Source: an uncultured Clostridia bacterium
Lineage (GTDB): Bacteria; Bacillota; Clostridia; Christensenellales; Aristaeellaceae
Direction of reading: 5' to 3'
NCBI GenBank assembly: GCA_934663625.1
Contig: CAKUKP010000027.1
Span: 1-32,956 of the forward strand
Length of the DNA stretch: 32,956 bases
A model generated the notes under the pieces. It made no database searches. It was not told where the DNA came from and was given only the letters and a program-made list of their open reading frames with translations. The stretch's first letter is position 1; each line of letters starts with the position of its first letter. Below are positions 17,793-26,015 of this stretch, one piece after another. A program made the translations under genes and the position numbers.

Positions 17793-19160
17793 ATGGCAAA
17801 GAAGGCAATGGTACTGGGGCTGGCGCGCAGTGGCATCGCGGCAACGCATCTGGCGGTGCTGCGGGGGCTGGATGTGATCGCGTGCGATGCAAAGACGCGC
17901 GAGGATTTCCACGGCGCGCTGGATCAGATCGAAAAAGAGGGCGCGAAGCTGTGCCTGAATGAAAAGCATCCCGAAAAATGGGTAGAGGGGCTGGATATGC
18001 TGATCGTCAGCCCCGGCATTCCGCCGGAGAACAGCGCGATTCAGCGCGCGCACGAATTAAACGTGCCCGTGCTGGGCGAAATAGAATACGCCTATCGCGA
18101 AAGCATCGGCATGCTGACCGCCATTACCGGAACGAACGGAAAGACCACTACGGTCACGCTGTTGGGCGAAATATTCAAAAACGCGGGCAAGCGCACCTGG
18201 GTGGTGGGCAATATCGGCGTGCCGTATTCCGGCGCGGTGCCGGATATGAAGCCGGGCGACGTAACCGTGTGCGAAATTTCTTCGTTCATGATGGAAACAT
18301 CATCGCTGTTCCATCCGCACGTCTGCGCGGTGACGAACATTTCCGAAGATCATCTGAACCGCCACGGCACGATGGAAAAATACATCGCGCTGAAGGAGCG
18401 CATCTTCGAAAATTCGGATGCGGATGATTTCGTGGTGCTGAACTGGGATGATCCGGTCACGCGCGATATGGCGAATCGCACGCGCGCGAAGGTGTATTTC
18501 ATTTCCACGAAGGAAGAAGTGCCGCAGGGCGCGTTCGTGCGCGACGGCATGATCGTATTCGGCACGAAGAAGGATGCGAAGCCCGTCTGCGCCGCATCGG
18601 AAGTTTACATCCCCGGCGAACACAATCTGCAGAACGCGCTGGTCGCCACGGCGATGGCGATGGTGTGCGGCGTACCCGCGCCGGTGATTCGGCATACGCT
18701 GCGCACGTTCAAGGGCGTGGAGCATCGCATTGAATTCACCCGCGAGCTGGACGACGTGCAGTTCTTCAACGATTCCAAGGGAACGAACGTGGATTCCACC
18801 ATTCAGGCGGTGCGCGCGATGAAGCGCCCTACGGTGCTGATTCTGGGCGGCTATGATAAGCATACGGATTTTACGCCGCTGTGCGATGTCATCATGAAAT
18901 CCACCACGCAATCCATCGTGCTGATCGGCGCGACGGCGAAGCAGCTGGAGGAAACGCTGGAAAAGGTGGGCTTCCATGCGTGGGAGCACGCCGGAACCGA
19001 TTTTGAACGGGCGATCGCAAGATCGTTTGAACTTGCGCCTGAGGGCGGCGCGGTGCTGTTTTCGCCCGCCTGCGCAAGCTTTGATATGTTCACCGATTAT
19101 GAAGCGCGCGGCAGGATCTTCAAGCAGATCGTAAACGCGCTGGAATCGAAGAAGGCTTGA
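17793..19160 (+). CDS. murD: UDP-MurNAc-L-alanine:D-glutamate ligase MurD
   Basis: A 455-residue Mur ligase that adds D-glutamate to UDP-MurNAc-L-Ala in the cytoplasm. The N-terminal Rossmann-like domain opens KKAMVLGLARSGIAA. The ATP-binding motif is G113-TNGKTTT, followed by EISSFMMET and NISEDHLNRHG. The C-terminal domain has FNDSKGTNVDST and ILGGYDKHTDF, diagnostic of MurD. The ATG at 17793 is chosen because GGAGG ends 8 nt before it; an in-frame ATG at 17778 overlaps that site. The stop overlaps the ftsW start by four bases. Confidence 0.95.
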   Translation: MAKKAMVLGLARSGIAATHLAVLRGLDVIACDAKTREDFHGALDQIEKEGAKLCLNEKHPEKWVEGLDMLIVSPGIPPENSAIQRAHELNVPVLGEIEYAYRESIGMLTAITGTNGKTTTVTLLGEIFKNAGKRTWVVGNIGVPYSGAVPDMKPGDVTVCEISSFMMETSSLFHPHVCAVTNISEDHLNRHGTMEKYIALKERIFENSDADDFVVLNWDDPVTRDMANRTRAKVYFISTKEEVPQGAFVRDGMIVFGTKKDAKPVCAASEVYIPGEHNLQNALVATAMAMVCGVPAPVIRHTLRTFKGVEHRIEFTRELDDVQFFNDSKGTNVDSTIQAVRAMKRPTVLILGGYDKHTDFTPLCDVIMKSTTQSIVLIGATAKQLEETLEKVGFHAWEHAGTDFERAIARSFELAPEGGAVLFSPACASFDMFTDYEARGRIFKQIVNALESKKA

Positions 19161-20335
19161 TTCGCAGAAAACGAAACGGTGCGAATGCCGCGATTCAATC
19201 GCGGAACAGATACATAAGGCTGCATGATATCGATCCGGGGCTTGCAATCTGCTTCCTTGCGCTGATACTGTGCGGCCTTTTGATTCTCTACGCCGCCAGC
19301 TATTACAACGCGCAGGATAAGGGCGGCGCGATGGATGAAGTGGTTTCCCAGCTGATGGGCGTGGGCGCGGGCAGCCTGCTGATGCTGGCGGTGTTCCGGA
19401 TCGATTACAAAATGCTGGAACGCCCGCAGTTTTCATCGGTCTTATTGATCGTGAGCGTCGTAATGCTGATTCTGGTAGCGATCCCCGGCGTGGGGCGAAT
19501 GATCAATGGATCGCGCCGCTGGCTTCGGCTGGGCCCCGTCAGCTTTCAGCCGTCGGAGCTGGCGAAGTATTCGATGATACTGTTTCTGGCGCGGTTTTTA
19601 AGCCGGAAAACGTATCGCGTGGATCGCTTTTTTACGGGACTGGTTCCGGCGTTTCTGTTTCCGGGGCTGATGTTTTTCCTGATCCTTATGCAGCCCAATC
19701 TTTCTACGGCGGGCAGCATATTGATCGTATCGGCGGCGATGGTGATGCTGGCGGGCGCGAAATGGCTGCATCTTGGCGCGATCGGCGCGTGCGGCGCGGT
19801 GCTGGGCGCGTATTACGCGCTTTCGGAGGACTACCGGCGCGCGCGATTGATGTCCTTCCGCAATCCGTTCGCGTATCTGAGCAACGAAGGCTACCAACTG
19901 TCGCAATCGCTGCTGGCATTCGGTTCGGGCGGTCTGTTCGGCATGGGACTGGGCAAGGGGCGGCAGAAGTATGCGTTCATGCCGTACCCTGAATCGGATT
20001 TTATCTTCGCCGTGGTGGGCGAGGATCTGGGGCTGGTGGGCTGTATCGCGGTGCTTGCGCTGTTTGCGGCGTTCGTGTTTTTCGCGCTGCGCACGGCGAT
20101 TCGCTGTCGGGATCGCTTCGGCAGCCTGCTGGCGGGCGGCATCGGCGCGATGATCGGCATACAGGTGATCATGAATGTGGCGGTGGTGATCGGCATCATG
20201 CCCACGACGGGGCTGCCGCTGCCGTTTTTCAGTGCGGGCGGAACTTCGATATCGATTCTGATGGGCGCGGCGGCGCTCGTGATGAACATATCGGCCAACG
20301 AAAGAGGGCGGCTCGACGGAGGTGCGTATACGTGA
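19157..20335 (+). CDS. ftsW: SEDS peptidoglycan glycosyltransferase FtsW
   Basis: A 392-residue SEDS-family membrane protein that polymerises lipid II at the septum together with the class B PBP. It shows GSRRWLRLGPVSFQPSELAK, QPNLSTAGS, the likely catalytic D281 in PESDFIFAVVGEDLGLVG, and the closing PTTGLPLPFFSAGGTS. About ten hydrophobic segments are present. The start is uncertain: the TTG that overlaps the murD stop is the only usable codon near the N-terminus, its purine-rich AGAAGG lies very close, and there is no in-frame ATG before the first membrane segment. MurG, often next to ftsW, is not here. The neighbours (PBP upstream, divIB downstream) favour FtsW over RodA. Confidence 0.92.
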   Translation: MIRRKRNGANAAIQSRNRYIRLHDIDPGLAICFLALILCGLLILYAASYYNAQDKGGAMDEVVSQLMGVGAGSLLMLAVFRIDYKMLERPQFSSVLLIVSVVMLILVAIPGVGRMINGSRRWLRLGPVSFQPSELAKYSMILFLARFLSRKTYRVDRFFTGLVPAFLFPGLMFFLILMQPNLSTAGSILIVSAAMVMLAGAKWLHLGAIGACGAVLGAYYALSEDYRRARLMSFRNPFAYLSNEGYQLSQSLLAFGSGGLFGMGLGKGRQKYAFMPYPESDFIFAVVGEDLGLVGCIAVLALFAAFVFFALRTAIRCRDRFGSLLAGGIGAMIGIQVIMNVAVVIGIMPTTGLPLPFFSAGGTSISILMGAAALVMNISANERGRLDGGAYT

Positions 20336-21090
20336 AGCGGAGAAAGAGCTGGTTGGCAAAGGCGATTGCGGCGGTTGCGCTGGTTTGCGCAATCGCTTTT
20401 GCGCTGTTTCGGTTTGTGTTCGTGGTGCGCAGCGTGGATGTGATCGGCGCGCCCGCGGAGGAAGCGCCGGAAATCGTGCGCGCGGGAAACGTGGAATTCG
20501 GCGGATCGATATTCGGGGTGGATACACAGGCAATCATCGCAGGAATCGCCGAAACGGGCGATTATTACGCGGTGGACGTTGCAAGGAGCCTTCCGAACCG
20601 GCTGCACATTACGGTGCAGCAGCGGACGCCCGTGGCGATGACGCTGTTCATGCAATCGATTCTGATCATGGATGCGGATGGCTATGTGATTTCAGCGTGC
20701 GATAGCGTGCCGGATATGGATCTGGTGTACGTCAGCGATTTAAAACCCGGCGGCTATAAGATCGGTTCCGTGGTGCAGGCGGATCAGGATCGGCTGGAAA
20801 ACCTGCGCGCCGCGTTGCATGCGATCGCGAAAAACGGAGCGGCGGCGTACATTTCAGAATTGAACGTGGCGGATTCGCGGGCGATCAAAATCATTTCGCG
20901 CACGCGCACGAATGTAAATCTCGGCACGCGGGAGAATATGTCCATGAAGATCAGCTGGATGGTCAGCGCGCTGGCAGATCTGGAATCGCGCGGCGAAAGC
21001 TATGGCACGCTGGACGTGAGCAGCGGCAAAAGCGCCGATTATCGCCCCGCGAACGCCGATACAGCCGCGGAAAATACAGAAAATGGCTGA
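20332..21090 (+). CDS. ftsQ: Cell division protein FtsQ/DivIB
   Basis: A 252-residue bitopic membrane protein with a basic N-terminus (MKRRKSWLAK), one transmembrane helix at about residues 10-30 and an extracytoplasmic part that begins with a POTRA-like domain (VVRSVDVIGAPAEEAPEIV, then YYAVDVARSLPNRLHITVQQRTPVA). In the divisome it works with FtsL and DivIC to control the FtsW-PBP pair. It starts at a GTG that overlaps the ftsW stop (GTGA), with GGAGGTG 7 nt upstream. The C-terminal 20 residues are polar and variable. The family is weakly conserved, so position in the cluster is part of the evidence. Confidence 0.87.
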   Translation: MKRRKSWLAKAIAAVALVCAIAFALFRFVFVVRSVDVIGAPAEEAPEIVRAGNVEFGGSIFGVDTQAIIAGIAETGDYYAVDVARSLPNRLHITVQQRTPVAMTLFMQSILIMDADGYVISACDSVPDMDLVYVSDLKPGGYKIGSVVQADQDRLENLRAALHAIAKNGAAAYISELNVADSRAIKIISRTRTNVNLGTRENMSMKISWMVSALADLESRGESYGTLDVSSGKSADYRPANADTAAENTENG

Positions 21091-21169
21091 AAAGCATGAC
21101 AGTTTCGTGCTTGAAATTAGAAACAATTTCGACACTTGCCAAAAAGCGCGAAAAATGGCGGTTTCGCAT

Positions 21170-21198
21170 TTGCAAGTGACTTGAATTCAATGTATAAT
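21170..21198 (+). promoter_or_regulatory. ftsA-ftsZ promoter with flanking dyads
   Basis: A perfect TATAAT (21193-21198) with TTGCAA (4 of 6) exactly 17 bp upstream. The spacer contains the 10-bp palindrome TTGAATTCAA (21181-21190), and the -35 is covered by one arm of a longer inverted repeat (21133-21139 with 21172-21178). This gives ftsA and ftsZ a promoter separate from the rest of the cluster. Confidence 0.75.
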
Positions 21199-21266
21199 AA
21201 CAGATATAGTGAATACCTGTGAAGGTGCATCAGGATGTTGAATGGTAAGGTGGGCGGCCGACAGAT

Positions 21267-22466
21267 ATGAGCAAGATACAAATAGCTGCCATTGAATTTG
21301 GCACATCCAAAATTGTAACAATCATCGCCCGAAACGGCGGCATTGATCGATTGGAGTTTCTGGGAACGGGCACGGTTCCCTATGATGGATATCAGGATGG
21401 CAAATGGAATACCGAAGGTCAGATGCTGCAGCGGACGCATGATTCCATCGCCGCCGCGGAGCTGGAAGCCAATGAAAAGGTGCGCGAGCTGTATGTGGGC
21501 GTGCCGGGCGAATACATCCACGTGATATCCGGCGAAGCGGAAATCAATCTGGGCGAGGACGGCGTAACGGACGAAGATCTGGACGCGGCGCAGGATGCGG
21601 TGGCGGAAAAGCTGCAAATCGCGCAGCGCGGCGGATTGGTGCTGCATCGTTCGCCCGCGTGGTATCAGATCGACGATGGCAAAAAAACGGTGGAGCCCAG
21701 CGGGCACGGCAGCGTGCTGCGCGCGTGCACTTCGTTCATCGTCGCCGATCCGGATTACATTGAAGATATCAAGGAAATCATGGGCGCGCTGAACATCACG
21801 ATTCTGGGCTTCCTATCGCCCACATTGGGCGAAAGCCTGCTGCTGATGTCCATCGATGATCGCGATCGCGTATCCGCGCTGATCGATTGCGGCTATCTCA
21901 GCACGGAAATCAGCATCATTCGCGGCGAAGCGATCGTGTATCACGCCATGCTGCCCATGGGCGGCGGACACATTACCGCGGATCTTGCGACGGAATTGCG
22001 CATACCGATGCGCGCGGCGGAGCAAATTAAGCGCAGCTACGTGTTCAACCCCGATGAATTTGACCGCAACGCAGTAAACGAGGTTCGCGACCGGCGCGGC
22101 CGCCGCGTAACCTTCCCGCGCGAGGTTGTAAGCCAGTGTATCGAAAAATCGATGGATGAGCTTTGCAATATGATTGATCTTACGCTTCGAAACGATGGCG
22201 TGGATTATCTCGGAACCCGTTCCCAGATTTATTTGACGGGCGGCGGCATTTCGCTGATGCGCGGCGCGCGCGAATATCTGGCGGAGCGGATCGGGCGGCC
22301 CGTAAAGCCGGCAACGTCCAAGACGGCAAAGCTGAACAGTCCGGTGTATGCCAGTGCGCTGGGACTGCTGGATCTCACGTTCGATTCCATCGAACGCAAG
22401 GATGCGGAGCAGGAAAGCTTCTCCAGCAAGCTGGGCAGCCTATTCAAAAAGGACAGGAACAAATAA
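21267..22466 (+). CDS. ftsA: Cell division protein FtsA
   Basis: A 399-residue actin-fold ATPase that tethers FtsZ filaments to the membrane. The phosphate-1 motif is AAIEFGTSKIV, then come a 1C/SHS2-type subdomain at about residues 80-160 (LYVGVPGEYIHVISGEAEI), the phosphate-2 motif ALIDCGYLSTEISIIRGE and the adenosine motif YLTGGGISLMRGA. A short C-terminal segment, FSSKLGSLFKKDRNK, fits the membrane-binding amphipathic helix. Residue 10 is Glu where FtsA proteins normally have Asp. The start has AAGGTGGG about 13 nt upstream, rather far; no better start is seen. FtsZ follows after 42 nt. Confidence 0.9.
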   Translation: MSKIQIAAIEFGTSKIVTIIARNGGIDRLEFLGTGTVPYDGYQDGKWNTEGQMLQRTHDSIAAAELEANEKVRELYVGVPGEYIHVISGEAEINLGEDGVTDEDLDAAQDAVAEKLQIAQRGGLVLHRSPAWYQIDDGKKTVEPSGHGSVLRACTSFIVADPDYIEDIKEIMGALNITILGFLSPTLGESLLLMSIDDRDRVSALIDCGYLSTEISIIRGEAIVYHAMLPMGGGHITADLATELRIPMRAAEQIKRSYVFNPDEFDRNAVNEVRDRRGRRVTFPREVVSQCIEKSMDELCNMIDLTLRNDGVDYLGTRSQIYLTGGGISLMRGAREYLAERIGRPVKPATSKTAKLNSPVYASALGLLDLTFDSIERKDAEQESFSSKLGSLFKKDRNK

Positions 22467-22508
22467 GCTAAAACCAAACCATAAAAATACAGACGAGGGG
22501 GATGCCTT

Positions 22509-23813
22509 GTGATTGAATTTGAACAGATGAATGTAAGCGAAGAAGAAAAGACCGATTTTGCGGCAATTAAGGTTGTCGGCGTAGGCGGCGCAGGTACGAA
22601 CGCCGTGAATCGCATGGTGGATTCCGGCCTGAAGGGCGTGGAATTTATCGCGGTGAACACCGATAATCAGGCGCTTGCACTCTGCAAGGCAGCCAATAAG
22701 ATTCATATCGGCGAAAAGGTCACCAAGGGACTGGGCGCGGGCGCGAATCCCGATGTAGGTCAGAAGGCGGCGGATGAAAACCGCGAGGATATCGCGGATG
22801 CGATCCGCGGCAGCGATCTGGTATTCGTAACCTGCGGCATGGGCGGCGGCACCGGCACCGGCGCGGCGCCCGTCATCGCCGAAATCGCCCGCGATATGGG
22901 CATTCTGACCATCGGCGTGGTAACCAAGCCCTTCCTGTTTGAAGGCCGTCAGCGCATGAAGAACGCGGAATCCGGCATCGAACGCCTGAAGGCGCATGTG
23001 GATACGCTGGTGGTGGTTCCGAACGATCGCCTGCTGAGCGTCGTCACCAAGGGCACCACGATGACCGAAGCCTTCAGCATCGCAGATGATACCCTGCGTC
23101 AGGGCATTCAGGGCATTTCCGATCTGATCGCCGTGCCTTCCCTGATCAACCTGGACTTTGCGGATGTACGCACCGTGATGCAGTCCCGCGGTCTGGCGCA
23201 CATGGGCATCGGCGTTGGCAAGGGCGAAAACCGCATGGTGGACGCTGCCAAGATGGCGATTTCCAGCCCCATGCTGGAAACCAGCATCGATGGCGCGCGC
23301 GCGGTGCTGATCAACATCACCGGCGGCCCCGATACGTCCATCATTGAAATCAACGAAGCCGCGCAGCTGATCACCGCGGCAGCGGATGAAGAAGCCAACA
23401 TCATCTTCGGTGCGGGCATCGATGAAAATATGCAGGACGAAGTGAAGATCACCGTGATCGCGACCGGCTTCGAAAAGACGCCGTTCATCGCCGATAAGAA
23501 GGCCACCCGCGTGGCTTCCTCCTACAGCGATGAAGATGCGCAGCCCGCGGAGGAAAAGGAAAGCCCCATTCGCCGCGAACGTCCTACCCGCAGCTATAAC
23601 GATGATGAGGTTTCGCCGATCTTCGAACGCAGACAGCGTCCGGTGCAGCGCGAACGCCGCTATGAAGATGCGGATCGCGAATACCGCGATGCGCCGCAGG
23701 ATCGTCCGCGCCGTACCCGCGTGTACAGCGATGATTCTCCGGAAAACCGCACGCAGGCGCGCCGCGGCTTTACGCCCGATGTGCCCAGCTTCATGAAGAA
23801 GCGCGGCGAATAA
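22509..23813 (+). CDS. ftsZ: Cell division GTPase FtsZ
   Basis: A 434-residue tubulin-like GTPase that forms the Z ring. The N-terminal GTPase domain has KVVGVGGAGTNAVNRM and the signature GGGTGTGAAP starting at residue 112. The T7 synergy loop is NLDFADV. A charged, Arg/Glu/Asp-rich linker at about residues 325-415 leads to the conserved C-terminal peptide TPDVPSFMKKR, which binds FtsA and other partners. It starts at a GTG, with GAGGGGG ending 7 nt upstream; that start gives the usual short acidic N-terminal tail. It is the last gene of the cluster and ends in a bidirectional terminator. Confidence 0.97.
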   Translation: MIEFEQMNVSEEEKTDFAAIKVVGVGGAGTNAVNRMVDSGLKGVEFIAVNTDNQALALCKAANKIHIGEKVTKGLGAGANPDVGQKAADENREDIADAIRGSDLVFVTCGMGGGTGTGAAPVIAEIARDMGILTIGVVTKPFLFEGRQRMKNAESGIERLKAHVDTLVVVPNDRLLSVVTKGTTMTEAFSIADDTLRQGIQGISDLIAVPSLINLDFADVRTVMQSRGLAHMGIGVGKGENRMVDAAKMAISSPMLETSIDGARAVLINITGGPDTSIIEINEAAQLITAAADEEANIIFGAGIDENMQDEVKITVIATGFEKTPFIADKKATRVASSYSDEDAQPAEEKESPIRRERPTRSYNDDEVSPIFERRQRPVQRERRYEDADREYRDAPQDRPRRTRVYSDDSPENRTQARRGFTPDVPSFMKKRGE

Positions 23814-23818
23814 GCTTC

Positions 23819-23872
23819 AAAAAATAAATAACAACCGCTGGTTCATGTAATGCGAATCGGCGGTTGCTTTTG
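23819..23872. terminator. Bidirectional intrinsic terminator between ftsZ and the GNAT gene
   Basis: CAACCGC (23832-23838) pairs with GCGGTTG (23860-23866), and a further GTTC/GAAT pairing closes the inner part. On the + strand CTTTTG follows the stem. On the - strand the stem is followed by TTATTTATTTTTTG, a better U tract. The genes on either side converge here, so it serves both. Confidence 0.85.
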
Positions 23873-23881
23873 TCATATGAT

Positions 23882-24322
23882 TCAGTTCTTGAAATCCTTT
23901 TTGTACTGTACCTCGGCCTTGACGATTTCATAGCCGCAGGTTTTGTAGAAGGGCGTTGCATCCTTGCGATCCGCGCCGCCGTAGATGCGCATGCCCTCCG
24001 CGCCGTGGCGCTTTGCCCAGCCCTCTGCAGCCTCCATCAGCTTGGAGGCGATGCCATAGCGGCGATAGTTCGCGTCCACCGCGATGGCGCGCAGCACCTT
24101 CAGGTTCGGCCCGTACAGGATATCGAAATCGCAGACGTGCGCAAAGCCCAGTACCGTGCCCTGATTTTCGGCGACATAGATGCAGTTGCTGGGATCGCCC
24201 ATCAGGCGGCGGATGTTTTCTTCAAATTTCTCAATCGGGTATTCGAAGCCCAAAATTTCTTCACTCAGGGAACGAATGTAGGGTGCATCGGAAATCATGC
24301 ACTTGCGAATCGTTATATTCAT
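23882..24322 (-). CDS. GNAT family N-acetyltransferase
   Basis: A 146-residue GNAT-fold protein that should transfer an acetyl group from acetyl-CoA to an amine; the substrate cannot be told from sequence. The acetyl-CoA-binding motif A is visible as LRAIAVDANYRRYGIASKLM, with the RRYGIA turn at residues 87-92, and the C-terminal FYKTCGYEIVKAEVQY matches the end of the GNAT domain. The start at 24322 is chosen because AAAGGA lies about 8 nt upstream; the ATG three codons earlier sits almost on that site. It has its own promoter and a terminator on each side, so it is a single-gene unit. Confidence 0.88.
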   Translation of the reverse strand: MNITIRKCMISDAPYIRSLSEEILGFEYPIEKFEENIRRLMGDPSNCIYVAENQGTVLGFAHVCDFDILYGPNLKVLRAIAVDANYRRYGIASKLMEAAEGWAKRHGAEGMRIYGGADRKDATPFYKTCGYEIVKAEVQYKKDFKN

Positions 24323-24362
24323 TTGCAGCATCCTTTCATAATTTATAGATCACATTATAATT

Positions 24363-24391
24363 ATTATAGTATATGATTCGAAAAATGGCAA
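24363..24391 (-). promoter_or_regulatory. Promoter of the GNAT gene
   Basis: On the minus strand TTGCCA (24386-24391, 5 of 6) and a perfect TATAAT (24363-24368) are separated by 17 bp. It begins immediately after the gpmI terminator, so the acetyltransferase is transcribed on its own. Confidence 0.78.
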
Positions 24392-24392
24392 G

Positions 24393-24436
24393 CATAAAAA
24401 CGGGTCTGCCGCGGAAATATGCTCTGCAACAGACCC
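24393..24436 (-). terminator. Intrinsic terminator after gpmI
   Basis: On the minus strand GGGTCTG and CAGACCC (24430-24436 and 24402-24408) form a 7-bp stem with a 21-nt loop, followed by GTTTTTATG. It lies 20 nt after the gpmI stop codon. Confidence 0.8.
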
Positions 24437-24455
24437 ATACTATGAAAAATCAGGA

Positions 24456-26015
24456 TTATTCGTGCATGATCAGCGATACGCCGGTCATTTCCTTCGGCTG
24501 CGGAAGTCCCATCATATCCAGCATGGTGGGGCACAGATCGCACAGCCTGCCGCCCGTGCGCAGATGCTTTTTGGGATCCGCGGGATCGATCACGATCACC
24601 GGAACGGGGTTGGTGGTGTGCGCCGTGAACGGGCCGCCGTGAACGGGATCGATCATCTGATCCGCGTTGCCGTGGTCGGCGGTGATGATGCACTTGCCGC
24701 CCTTCTTCAGGATCGCGTCTACCACTTCGCCCACGCATTCATCAACGGTCTTGACTGCCTTCATCGCCGCCGCCATCACGCCGGTATGACCTACCATATC
24801 GCAGTTGGCGAAGTTCAGGATGATGACGTCGTACTTATCTTCGTTGATGCAGCGGATCACCGCATCCTTGACTTCATAGGCGCTCATTTCCGGCTTCAGA
24901 TCGAAGGTCGGAACCTCCTCGGAAGAGGGGGAGGGGATCAGAATGCGATCCTCGCCTTCAAAGGTGCGTTCCTCGCCGCCGTTGAAGAAGAAGGTCACAT
25001 GCGCGTACTTCTGCGTTTCAGCGATGCGCAGCTGCGTCTTGCCGCACTTGGAAAGATATTCGCCCATCGTCATCGAAAGCGACTCCGGCGGATAGGCGAC
25101 CAGCACGTTCGGCATCGTGGCGTCATACTGCGTCATGCAGACGTAGGTCAGCGGGAAGAAGCCGTGCTTGCGCTCGAAGCCCTTGAAATCCGGATCCACG
25201 AACGCGCGGGTGATTTCACGGGCGCGGTCGGGGCGGAAGTTGAAGAACACCACCGAATCGTTCGCGCGAACCATGCCGTTTTGATCCAGCACGGTGGGCA
25301 GAACGAATTCGTCGGTCAGGTGCTTGCCGGTTTCATCGATTACTTCATAGGAAGCGCGAATCGCCTTTACGGGATCGTTCGCCTGAATGCCTTCGCCGCA
25401 GACCATCGCGTTGTACGCCTTTTCCACGCGCTCCCACGCGAAATCGCGATCCATGGCGTAGAGTCGTCCCATCGTGGTGGCGATCTTGCCCACGCCGATT
25501 TCCTTCATCTTTTCAACCAGCTCGGCCACGTAATCCGCGCCGGAATCCGGAGGCACATCGCGGCCGTCCAGCAGGGCGTGTACGTATACCTTTTTCAGAC
25601 CGTGGCGCTTCGCCATTTCCAGAATGCCGTACAGGTGTTCCGTGTGGGAATGCACGCCGCCGGGGGATACCAGACCGATCAGATGCAGTGCGGAATCATG
25701 CTTTTTGCAGTTTTCCATCGCCGCCAGCATCGCCTTGTTTTCAAAGAAAACGCCGTCCTCGATATCCTTGGTGATCTTTACCAGCATCTGATATACCACG
25801 CGGCCCGCGCCGATGTTGGTATGGCCAACTTCGCTGTTGCCCATCTGGCCGTCCGGCAGACCTACGTCCAGACCGGATGCACCGATGGCGGTCGAGCAGT
25901 ATTTTTCCTTCAGGGCGTCGATGTTCGGGGTGCCCTGAGCGATGATCGCGTTGGACTTGGGATCGTTTTTACCGATCCCAAATCCATCCAGAATCAAAAG
26001 TGCGCAAGTGGACAT
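24456..26015 (-). CDS. gpmI: 2,3-bisphosphoglycerate-independent phosphoglycerate mutase GpmI
   Basis: A 519-residue metal-dependent mutase that interconverts 3- and 2-phosphoglycerate in glycolysis. It has the first metal ligand D10 (LILDGFG), the phosphorylated S61 (QMGNSEVGHTNIG), and the late metal-binding motifs CDMVGHTG and TADHGNADQM, plus HALLDGRDVPP and FFNFRPDRARE. The frame extends far upstream without a stop, but the real start is the ATG at 26015, which overlaps the TGA of the preceding gene by one base and has GAGGTGGTG upstream. It belongs to the same operon as the PGK-TPI fusion and supplies the next reaction but one. Confidence 0.96.
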   Translation of the reverse strand: MSTCALLILDGFGIGKNDPKSNAIIAQGTPNIDALKEKYCSTAIGASGLDVGLPDGQMGNSEVGHTNIGAGRVVYQMLVKITKDIEDGVFFENKAMLAAMENCKKHDSALHLIGLVSPGGVHSHTEHLYGILEMAKRHGLKKVYVHALLDGRDVPPDSGADYVAELVEKMKEIGVGKIATTMGRLYAMDRDFAWERVEKAYNAMVCGEGIQANDPVKAIRASYEVIDETGKHLTDEFVLPTVLDQNGMVRANDSVVFFNFRPDRAREITRAFVDPDFKGFERKHGFFPLTYVCMTQYDATMPNVLVAYPPESLSMTMGEYLSKCGKTQLRIAETQKYAHVTFFFNGGEERTFEGEDRILIPSPSSEEVPTFDLKPEMSAYEVKDAVIRCINEDKYDVIILNFANCDMVGHTGVMAAAMKAVKTVDECVGEVVDAILKKGGKCIITADHGNADQMIDPVHGGPFTAHTTNPVPVIVIDPADPKKHLRTGGRLCDLCPTMLDMMGLPQPKEMTGVSLIMHE

